DNA from: an uncultured Bacilli bacterium
GTDB lineage: Bacteria; Bacillota_I; Bacilli_A; RF39; UBA660
Assembly (NCBI GenBank): GCA_910586635.1
Contig: CAJUJA010000037.1
Location: 1 to 12,360 of the forward strand
Direction: 5' to 3'
Length of the DNA: 12,360 nt
The first letter of the stretch is position 1. Every line of letters begins with the position of its first letter. A program made the translations under genes and the position numbers. This document shows, piece by piece, positions 6,622 through 12,360 of the stretch. Below the pieces are notes generated by a model that did no database searches, had not been told where the DNA came from, and saw nothing but the letters and a program-made list of their open reading frames with translations.

Positions 6622-9600
6622 ATGAAGAAAATCATGGATGGGAATGAAGCATGTAGTTATAATGCCTACAAGTTCACAGAAGTAGCAGGAATTTATCCAA
6701 TCACTCCAGCCTCAACGATGGCTGAGGATATTAGCAAATATAGTAGTGAAGGACAACTAAATTATTTTGATTCTCCCGCTAAGGTAGTGGAAATGGAGAG
6801 TGAGGCAGGAGCTATCGGAATGGTTCATGGGGCTTTACAATCTGGATGTTTATCATCCACTTTTACTGCTAGTCAGGGTCTATTAATGATGATACCTAAT
6901 ATGTATAAAATAGCTGGGGAGCTACTTCCATGTGTTATTAATGTAGCAGCTAGAAGTATTGCAACCCATGCTTTATCTATTTTTGGTGATCATCAAGATA
7001 TTTATGCAACTCGTGCTACTGGCTTTGCTATCCTAGCTTCTTCTTCCGTACAAGATGTCATGGATCTAACCAGTGTTAGTTATTTGTCAGCAATAAAAGG
7101 AAGAGTGCCTTTTATTAACTTTTTTGACGGGTTTAGAACCTCCCATGAACTCCAAAAAATAGATGTAATAGAATCAGATCAAGTAAAAAAACTAATTGAT
7201 GAAAAGTCATTACAAGAATTTAGAAATAGAGCCCTAAATCCTCTTCATCCAGTTACTCGAGGAACTTGTCAAAGTGAAGAGGTATATTTTCAGGCAACAG
7301 AGGTTAGAAATGAATATTATGATAACCTTCCAGATATTGTAAATAATTATATGGAAAGTATTAATAAAATAACAGGGAGAAATTATGCTCCATTTACCTA
7401 TTATGGTAGTAAAAATGCTAGTAAAGTAATTGTAGCCATGGGTTCTGTTTGTGAGACAATAAAAGAGGTAATTGATTATTTAGTAGAAGAAAAAAATCAA
7501 AACGTAGGGTTAATAGAAGTTCATCTATATAGACCTTTTAGTACTAAATATTTTTTAAGTGCATTACCAAAATCGGTTAAAAAAATAGCAGTATTAGATC
7601 GTACTAAAGAGGCGGGTAGTAGTGGAGAACCACTTTATTTAGATATTGTTAAGGTATTAAGTGAGGCTGATGCTAAGGTTTTAGTAGTAGGAGGAAGATA
7701 TGGACTTTCATCAAAGGATACTACTCCAGCTATGATTAAAGGAGTATATGATTTTCTAGATAAAAAGGAAGTACATAATAATTTTACAGTAGGAATTGTA
7801 GATGATGTTACAAACTTATCTATTAAATATGAAGAAGATTTTAGGCTTCCTAGTACCAGTATTGACTTTTTAGTATATGGATATGGCTCAGATGGAATGG
7901 TTTCTGCTTCCAAAGATTTGTTAAAAATTACCGGAGAACATACCCGTGCTTATGTACAAGGATATTTCCAATATGACTCTAAAAAAAGTGGAGGGCATAC
8001 AGTCTGTCATTTGCGATTTGATAAAAAACAGATTCAATCTACTTATTATATCGAAAAGGCATCAATTGTAGTTTGTACTCAAGATAGTTATTTAAAAAAA
8101 ATCAGCATGTTAGATAGAATTAAACTAAATGGAATCTTTTTACTTAATACAAATAAAACAGGAGATGAAGTGCTATCCATGATGAGTGTACATGATAAGC
8201 AAATCTTACAAAATAAGAAAGTAAAAATGTATATTATAGATGCCAATAAGATAGCAAAAGAAGAAGGAATTAAAGGCAAAATTAGTACCATTATGGAAGT
8301 TTTGATTTTTAAATTAGGGAAGGTAATTGATTTTTCTTTTGCTAAGGAAGTTATTAAAGATAATTTAATAGTTAGGTTTCAAAATCGAAGTGGTGATATT
8401 GCTACTAAAAATATAAAGGCAATGGAAAAAGCATTAACTGCCTACTGTCTAGTTAAAATTCCCGATGTGGATTACGATATGGAAGTAGAAGAAAAAAAGA
8501 CTGCCTTTGAGAGAATGAATGCTATGGATGGAAATAGTCTTCCTGTCAGCAACTTTTTAAAAAATCCAGATGGAACTTTTGAACCAGGAACTACAAAATA
8601 TGAAAAAAGAAATATTAGTGATATGATTCCCTGTTATAATAGTGAAAATTGTATTTCTTGTAATCTATGTTCCCTAGTTTGTCCACATGCCGTTATTAGA
8701 CCATTTTTACTCAATGAAAATGAGGAAATGGATGCACCAGAGGTGGTAAGAAAACAACTAATTAATCCAAAAATTAAAGATGAGAGTTATAAGTATACCA
8801 TTGGAATTAGTATTCCTGATTGTACGGGTTGTGGCTTATGCGCCAATGTTTGTCCTGGCAAAAGAGGTGAAAAAGCCCTTGTTATGAATGATAAGAAAGA
8901 AATAGATGAAAAAGAACAGGAAATATCTTATCAATATTTATTTAGTGAAGTTACAGAAAAAGATGTGATGAGCACAGATACTGTAAAGGGAAGCCAATTT
9001 AAAACTCCTAAATTTGAGTTTAGTGGTGCATGTGCTGGCTGTGGGGAAACTGCCTATTTGAAACTTTTAACACAATTATTTGGAGAAAGGCTAATGATTG
9101 GAAATGCAACAGGTTGTTCTTCTATTTATAGTGCGATAGCACCTAATATGGCGTACTCTATACCTTGGGCTAATTCTTTATTTGAAAATAATGCAGAGTT
9201 TGGATATGGTATGAAAATTGCTGATATGGCAATGAAAGATAGAATTGTAAGGTTAATTAAAAATCATATAAAAGAAGTGAAGAAAAGTGAGCAAGCAACT
9301 TATAAGGCATATATGAAAGAACAAACAGAAGAAACTGCAAAGGCATTATTTGAGATTGTTGATAATACTAAAATTGAAGAGTTAAAAAAATTAAAAGAAT
9401 TTATCTTACCAAAATCTATTTGGCTAATAGGAGGGGATGGTTGGGCCTATGATATAGGATTTAATGGTGTTGATCATGTCTTAGCTAGTCAGGAAAATGT
9501 TAATATTTTGGTATTAGATACAGAAGTATATTCTAATACAGGAGGTCAAACATCAAAATCCACTCGAGTAGGAGCTGTTGCAAAGTTTTCTAATAAAGGA

Positions 9601-10053
9601 AAACAAACTGCAAAAAAAGATTTATTAAAAATGGCACTTACTTATTCACATGTTTATGTAGGAGCAATTTCCTTAGGAGCTAATCCTGCACAAGCGATTA
9701 AGGTATTAAAAGAAGCCGAAAAATATGATGGCCCTTCTATTATTGTTGCCTATGCTCCATGTATTGCTCAAGGAATCATAAAAGGGATGTCTGATAGTCT
9801 AAAGGAAGAAAAGGATGCGACTGCCTGTGGCTATTTTCCAATATTTCATTATAATCCTGAAACAGAGGAATTTAGTATGGATAGTAAAGCAGACTTTACT
9901 AAATATTATGAATTTATTTCTAGAGAAGATCGATATCGTAGTTTAAAGAAGTTATCAAAGGATTATAAAGAAAAGTTAGAACAGAATAAAATCAATGCAG
10001 AGAAAAGGTATTATGATTATAAAAATATAGAAAAGATAACAAAAGAAAAGTAG
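6622..10053 (+). CDS. nifJ: Pyruvate:ferredoxin (flavodoxin) oxidoreductase
   Basis: This 1143-aa cytosolic homodimeric enzyme oxidises pyruvate with CoA to acetyl-CoA, CO2 and reduced ferredoxin in anaerobes. All domains are in one chain: the N-terminal pyrimidine-binding part (GNEACSYNAYKF, then IYPITPAS); the middle transketolase-C-like and CoA regions (KEAGSSGEPLY, GRYGLSSKD); a two-cluster ferredoxin domain with C677xxC680xxC683xxxC687-P and C734xxC737xxC740xxxC744-P; and the C-terminal thiamine diphosphate domain opening with CAGCGET (C804, C807) and GNATGCSSIY, with DTEVYSNTGGQ further on. The length is normal for the one-piece enzyme. The ATG at 6622 has AGGAGG (6609-6614) 7 bases upstream and gives the expected MKKIMDGNEA start; an in-frame ATG at 6589 overlaps the -10 and is rejected. 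It is a single-gene unit. No subunit genes or ferredoxin lie nearby. Confidence 0.97.
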   Translation: MKKIMDGNEACSYNAYKFTEVAGIYPITPASTMAEDISKYSSEGQLNYFDSPAKVVEMESEAGAIGMVHGALQSGCLSSTFTASQGLLMMIPNMYKIAGELLPCVINVAARSIATHALSIFGDHQDIYATRATGFAILASSSVQDVMDLTSVSYLSAIKGRVPFINFFDGFRTSHELQKIDVIESDQVKKLIDEKSLQEFRNRALNPLHPVTRGTCQSEEVYFQATEVRNEYYDNLPDIVNNYMESINKITGRNYAPFTYYGSKNASKVIVAMGSVCETIKEVIDYLVEEKNQNVGLIEVHLYRPFSTKYFLSALPKSVKKIAVLDRTKEAGSSGEPLYLDIVKVLSEADAKVLVVGGRYGLSSKDTTPAMIKGVYDFLDKKEVHNNFTVGIVDDVTNLSIKYEEDFRLPSTSIDFLVYGYGSDGMVSASKDLLKITGEHTRAYVQGYFQYDSKKSGGHTVCHLRFDKKQIQSTYYIEKASIVVCTQDSYLKKISMLDRIKLNGIFLLNTNKTGDEVLSMMSVHDKQILQNKKVKMYIIDANKIAKEEGIKGKISTIMEVLIFKLGKVIDFSFAKEVIKDNLIVRFQNRSGDIATKNIKAMEKALTAYCLVKIPDVDYDMEVEEKKTAFERMNAMDGNSLPVSNFLKNPDGTFEPGTTKYEKRNISDMIPCYNSENCISCNLCSLVCPHAVIRPFLLNENEEMDAPEVVRKQLINPKIKDESYKYTIGISIPDCTGCGLCANVCPGKRGEKALVMNDKKEIDEKEQEISYQYLFSEVTEKDVMSTDTVKGSQFKTPKFEFSGACAGCGETAYLKLLTQLFGERLMIGNATGCSSIYSAIAPNMAYSIPWANSLFENNAEFGYGMKIADMAMKDRIVRLIKNHIKEVKKSEQATYKAYMKEQTEETAKALFEIVDNTKIEELKKLKEFILPKSIWLIGGDGWAYDIGFNGVDHVLASQENVNILVLDTEVYSNTGGQTSKSTRVGAVAKFSNKGKQTAKKDLLKMALTYSHVYVGAISLGANPAQAIKVLKEAEKYDGPSIIVAYAPCIAQGIIKGMSDSLKEEKDATACGYFPIFHYNPETEEFSMDSKADFTKYYEFISREDRYRSLKKLSKDYKEKLEQNKINAEKRYYDYKNIEKITKEK

Positions 10054-10077
10054 TATGATTTTAGATACTACTTTTTT
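10046..10077 (+). terminator. Strong terminator of the pyruvate:ferredoxin oxidoreductase gene
   Basis: A perfect 11-bp stem, AAAAGTAGTAT (10046-10056) with ATACTACTTTT (10065-10075), has an 8-base loop and ends in a T run to 10077. It overlaps the stop codon. The A-rich left arm lets it act as a back-up terminator for leftward transcription too. Confidence 0.85.
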
Positions 10078-10082
10078 AGTCT

Positions 10083-10119
10083 AAAAAAATAAGAGACTGC
10101 ACCCCCTGAGGGCAGTCTC
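10083..10119 (-). terminator. Terminator for a leftward (minus-strand) transcript
   Basis: The perfect 8-bp inverted repeat GAGACTGC (10093-10100) / GCAGTCTC (10112-10119) encloses a C/G-rich loop that can add more pairs. Only on the minus strand is it followed by a U tract (UUAUUUUUUU, from 10092 to 10083); on the plus strand the hairpin is followed by A residues. It is one of the few G/C-rich hairpins in the window. Confidence 0.75.
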
Positions 10120-10186
10120 CAAAAAGAATAAAAAGGGGTTGGCTAGTGTGATACTAGCGACCAATTCGCCTAATACCGAATTGGTG
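10083..10186 (-). ncRNA. Candidate structured small RNA of about 100 nt, unknown family
   Basis: A minus-strand transcript from the promoter at 10193-10221 would begin near 10186 and end in the U tract at about 10083. It contains two perfect stem-loops before the terminator: CCAATTCG/CGAATTGG (10177-10184 with 10161-10168, 8-base loop) and GCTAGT/ACTAGC (10153-10158 with 10142-10147, 5-base loop AUCAC). A pyrimidine-rich single strand (10120-10139, with CCCC then UUUUU) follows, and then the terminator hairpin. No good ORF lies on this strand. I cannot match it to SRP RNA, 6S RNA, tmRNA or RNase P RNA; the SRP GGAA loop region is absent. It could be a trans-acting regulator or the antisense RNA of a type I toxin-antitoxin locus whose toxin is lost. 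Transcription itself is inferred from sequence signals. Confidence 0.6.
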
Positions 10187-10192
10187 ATTTAT

Positions 10193-10221
10193 ATACTAAT
10201 CGAAAGTTCTAAATTTGTCAA
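10193..10221 (-). promoter_or_regulatory. Minus-strand promoter of the small RNA
   Basis: Read on the minus strand, a perfect -35 TTGACA (10221-10216) is separated by exactly 17 bases from TAGTAT (10198-10193), a four-of-six match to the -10. Upstream of the -35 lie two T tracts about 11 bases apart (10222-10239), which resemble an UP element. The start would be close to 10186, just before the first stem-loop. Confidence 0.6.
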
Positions 10222-10252
10222 TAAAAAAATGCAAAAAAATTCACTTTTTTTG
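10222..10252. promoter_or_regulatory. A/T-tract palindrome between divergent promoters
   Basis: CAAAAAAA (10232-10239) and TTTTTTTG (10245-10252) form an 8-bp inverted repeat around TTCAC, next to another A tract at 10223-10229. The segment lies between the leftward small-RNA promoter and the rightward trxA promoter. Phased A/T tracts favour UP-element or bent-DNA roles; a repressor operator is also possible. Confidence 0.35.
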
Positions 10253-10279
10253 TTGATTTAGAAAAAAACTTAAATATTA

Positions 10280-10288
10280 TGATATAAT
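10280..10288 (+). promoter_or_regulatory. Extended -10 promoter of the trxA-trxB operon
   Basis: TGATATAAT is a perfect extended -10 (TATAAT at 10283-10288). The nearest -35 like element, TTGATT (10253-10258), is 24 bases away and too far to count. The start would be near 10295, followed closely by the AAGGAGAT ribosome site (10300-10307). Confidence 0.7.
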
Positions 10289-10313
10289 GATAGAAATATA
10301 AGGAGATGAAAGT

Positions 10314-10622
10314 ATGGAAATTGTAGAATTAAATGAAGAGAATTTTAAAGAAAGGGTATTGTCAGATAAAAAGATTTTAATAGACTTTTATGCAGTATGG
10401 TGTGGACCTTGTAAAATGATGTCTAATGTTTTAGAGGATATGAAAGAAGATATAAGTGATTGTGAGATTTATAAAGTAAATGTAGATGAATGCCCTAATC
10501 TTGCTAGAGAATATGGTGTTATGTCAATTCCTAATTTAATTCTGTTTCAAGATGGGAAAGTAGTGAAAAATGAAATGGGATTTAAAACAGCAGAGGAAAT
10601 TAAGGAGTTTATAGAAGTTTAG
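10314..10622 (+). CDS. trxA: Thioredoxin
   Basis: This 102-aa protein is a complete thioredoxin, the cytosolic dithiol carrier that reduces protein disulfides. The active site WCGPC is at 29-33, the buried aspartate at D24 and the cis-proline in SIPN at P73 (the more usual sequence is IPT). The chain ends in the standard helix after GFKTAEEI. The ATG has AAGGAGAT (10300-10307) with 6 bases of spacing. Its stop is one base from the start of thioredoxin reductase, so electron donor and carrier are made together. Confidence 0.96.
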   Translation: MEIVELNEENFKERVLSDKKILIDFYAVWCGPCKMMSNVLEDMKEDISDCEIYKVNVDECPNLAREYGVMSIPNLILFQDGKVVKNEMGFKTAEEIKEFIEV

Positions 10623-10623
10623 T

Positions 10624-11514
10624 ATGTATGATACAGTGATTATAGGCTCAGGAATTGCAGGAATGACAAGTGCCATTTATTTATTGCGTGCTAATAAAAA
10701 AGTTTTAATTTTAGAAAAGAAAAGTTATGGGGGGCAAATTATTGATTCCCTAGAGGTAGAAAATTATCCTGGTTTTGCTAATATTAGTGGATTTGAATTA
10801 TCTACTAGTATTTATAATCAAGTAAAATCATTGGGTGGAGAATTCAAGTATGAAGAAGTTACTTTGATTACAGAAAATAAAAAGATAATAACAAAGAAAA
10901 ATGAATATCAAGCCAAAAGTATTATTTTAGCAACAGGTGTAGTCCCTAGAAAGTTAAATCTTGATCTAGAGGATAAACTAATAGGCAAGGGAATTTCTTA
11001 CTGTGCTACCTGTGATGGTAGATTTTATAAAAATCAAGAAGTAGCAGTAGTAGGAGGTGGAAATACAGCCTTAGAAGATGCTCTTTATTTATCTGATTTG
11101 TGTAAGAAGGTTTATCTAATTCATAGAAGAAATCAATTTCGAGGGGAGGATAGACTTACTAAATTATTAAAGAAAAAGAAAAATGTAGAAATTATTTATG
11201 ATTCGACTATTTGTAAAATAAATGGAAATGACACGTTATCATCAATAGATATTTTGAATAATCAAAATACAACAAGACAAATTCCTATAAAAGGGTTGTT
11301 TATTGCCATTGGAAGAGTTCCTAATAATCATTATTGTTCCTCTTTAATTGATTTAGATAGAGATGGATATATTTTATCAAAAAATGGTGAGACGAATATA
11401 GAGGGGATTTTTGTAGCAGGCGATACTAGGGTAAAAGAGGTTCGACAACTAGTCACTGCTTCATCAGATGGTGCCATAGCGGCTTCTAAAGTTTTAGAAT
11501 ATTTAAATCAATAA
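10624..11514 (+). CDS. trxB: Thioredoxin reductase (NADPH, low-molecular-weight type)
   Basis: This 296-aa flavoenzyme passes electrons from NADPH through FAD and a redox disulfide to thioredoxin. Marks in order are the FAD-binding GSGIAG (8-13), ATG (103-105), the redox pair C127-A-T-C130 followed by D131, the NADPH-binding GGGNTA (144-149) with HRRNQFR (167-173) for the 2'-phosphate, and the C-terminal FAD motif GIFVAGD (261-267) with RQLVTASSDGAIAA. It is slightly shorter than many family members, but every motif is intact. It starts one base after the trxA stop, and the only ribosome-like site (AAGGAG near 10602) is about 16 bases away, which points to translational coupling. Confidence 0.96.
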   Translation: MYDTVIIGSGIAGMTSAIYLLRANKKVLILEKKSYGGQIIDSLEVENYPGFANISGFELSTSIYNQVKSLGGEFKYEEVTLITENKKIITKKNEYQAKSIILATGVVPRKLNLDLEDKLIGKGISYCATCDGRFYKNQEVAVVGGGNTALEDALYLSDLCKKVYLIHRRNQFRGEDRLTKLLKKKKNVEIIYDSTICKINGNDTLSSIDILNNQNTTRQIPIKGLFIAIGRVPNNHYCSSLIDLDRDGYILSKNGETNIEGIFVAGDTRVKEVRQLVTASSDGAIAASKVLEYLNQ

Positions 11515-11518
11515 GGGG

Positions 11519-11547
11519 AAAGGGAGATGAAAAAATCCCTTTTTTTC
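11519..11547 (+). terminator. Terminator of the trxA-trxB operon
   Basis: AAAGGGA (11519-11525) pairs with TCCCTTT (11536-11542) across a 10-base loop, and eight T residues run from 11540 to 11547. It begins 5 bases after the trxB stop. Confidence 0.85.
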
Positions 11548-11632
11548 ATGTAGAGTAATAAAAAGAGAAAGGAAACCAAGAAGAAATAGATAATAATATA
11601 GTAGAAAATAAAAAAAGGAAGGATTAAGAAGT

Positions 11633-12360
11633 ATGATAGAAGAAAAAAAGTTTTATACATGTAAGTATGATAGAGCATTTAAGGAAGTGTTTATGAAAGA
11701 GGAAAACCAAGATATATTAAAAAAGGTACTAGAAAGTATTTTAAAAGTAGAAATAAAAAAGATAAAGTATTTAAACCAGGAAAGAAATGTAGATAATATT
11801 CATGTAAGGAGAAAACATCTAGACCTAAATTTAGAGACCAATATAGGCCATATAGAAGTGGAAGTAAATACAAGTAAAGAGTTCTATGTAAGACCCAGAA
11901 ACATGTCCTATATATGTGATATCTATTCGCATCACACATTAAAAGGGGAGGAATATAGCGAAGATACATTAGTGATACAAATCAACTTTAGTTATGGATT
12001 AAAAGATAGAGAATATATAAGGAAATATGAAATACAAGATAAAGAGAAAAATAAGTATGTAAGAAACTTTATAATATATGAAATAAATATGGAAAAGTAT
12101 AAAGAAATCTGGTATAGTAAGGATGAGGAAAAAATAGAGGAAGAGAAGTATATCTTGATGTTAGATTTAAAGCCAAAAGAACTAAAAAAATTATCGAAAA
12201 AAGATAGGGTGGTGAGTAAATATATGTGCGAGCTAGAAAGAGTGAACGAGGATCCAGAGTTTCATGAATATATGAGTGCAGAAGAGGACAACAGAAAAAT
12301 AGAGAATTCATTAAGAAGGCAATGGAGAGAAGAGGGATTAGCAGAAGGAAGAGAGGAAGG
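11633..12360 (+). CDS. Rpn-type PD-(D/E)XK nuclease / putative transposase, cut by the window edge
   Basis: The reading frame is open from the ATG at 11633 to the end of the window (242 complete codons, no stop), so the C-terminus is missing. The N-terminus (KYDRAFKEVFMKEENQDILKKVLESIL) and the nuclease core, D64 in LDLNLETN with G72 then IEVEVN (E75, E77) at 74-79, fit the PD-(D/E)XK family usually labelled transposase or recombination-promoting nuclease Rpn; many members have Q where E77 or N79 falls. The last visible residues, EEGLAEGREEG, are the start of the glycine/glutamate heptad-like tail common in this group. A GGAAGGA ribosome site lies about 9 bases upstream. Isoleucine codons are mostly ATA, unlike trxB next door where ATT dominates, and the strand is very purine-rich: signs of recent transfer. 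The upstream gap 11548-11632 is purine-rich and shows no clear promoter. Confidence 0.82.
   Translation, partial: MIEEKKFYTCKYDRAFKEVFMKEENQDILKKVLESILKVEIKKIKYLNQERNVDNIHVRRKHLDLNLETNIGHIEVEVNTSKEFYVRPRNMSYICDIYSHHTLKGEEYSEDTLVIQINFSYGLKDREYIRKYEIQDKEKNKYVRNFIIYEINMEKYKEIWYSKDEEKIEEEKYILMLDLKPKELKKLSKKDRVVSKYMCELERVNEDPEFHEYMSAEEDNRKIENSLRRQWREEGLAEGREE

Noticed and set aside
7635..8291. Minus-strand ORFs inside the oxidoreductase gene (7635-7913 and 8088-8291)
   Set aside because: They lie wholly within a well-conserved gene on the other strand and have no family features.
10093..10119. The G/C-rich hairpin as a second plus-strand terminator for the oxidoreductase gene
   Set aside because: On the plus strand it is followed by A residues, not T; the U tract exists only on the minus strand, and a good plus-strand terminator already lies at 10046-10077.
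10148..10261. A 37-codon plus-strand ORF starting with GTG behind AAGGGG (10133-10138), lying over the stem-loops; a possible type I toxin
   Set aside because: No plus-strand promoter is visible upstream, the start region is dominated by the two perfect inverted repeats, and the peptide lacks the single long membrane helix typical of holin-like or Fst toxins. Kept only as an alternative reading of the small-RNA locus.
11691..12311. Minus-strand ORFs (11691-11969 and 12069-12311) rich in leucine, tyrosine and phenylalanine
   Set aside because: They arise because the Rpn-type gene on the plus strand is purine-rich, which removes stop codons from the other strand.

Overview
The window is strongly A/T-rich and comes from an anaerobic, low-GC bacterium of the Firmicutes/Bacillota type. 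The grounds are A/T-ending codons, Gram-positive style Shine-Dalgarno sites (AGGAGG, AAGGAG and a recurrent GGTGAT), membrane-anchored rather than periplasmic surface enzymes, and a one-piece pyruvate:ferredoxin oxidoreductase. Tryptophans that I can place in conserved motifs use TGG, and the one gene ending in TGA stops where its domain stops, so the standard bacterial code fits. A gut lineage near Erysipelotrichia/RF39 or the Clostridia is plausible, but the sequence does not fix the genus.

Positions 1-6548 hold seven genes on the + strand for making and tailoring a surface glycan: a GT4 glycosyltransferase; an Alg14/PssD-like subunit that overlaps an Alg13/PssE-like subunit carrying a C-terminal GtrA-like membrane domain; a small membrane-anchored helical protein ending in a canonical EF-hand loop, 2 nt ahead of a membrane-anchored phosphodiester glycosidase (NAGPA family); a membrane-anchored SGNH hydrolase; and a membrane-anchored polysaccharide deacetylase with an IcaB/PgaB-like metal motif. 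The proposed logic is that the cytosolic transferases build a lipid-linked saccharide and the anchored enzymes trim or deacylate it outside. No priming transferase, Wzx/Wzy, ABC exporter or ligase lies in the window. Several of these genes have their own extended -10 promoter and hairpin terminator, so this is a row of short transcription units rather than one long operon.

Positions 6589-10053 hold pyruvate:ferredoxin oxidoreductase as a single gene with a strong terminator. The 260-base gap after it looks like a small RNA gene on the minus strand: a TTGACA-17-TAGTAT promoter backed by A/T tracts, two perfect stem-loops, and a GC-rich terminator hairpin followed by a U tract. It points opposite to every coding gene in the window and is the most interesting signal here.

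Positions 10280-11547 are a compact thioredoxin/thioredoxin reductase operon with its own promoter and terminator. From 11633 a purine-rich, ATA-rich gene for a PD-(D/E)XK nuclease of the Rpn/transposase type runs off the right edge and looks horizontally acquired.
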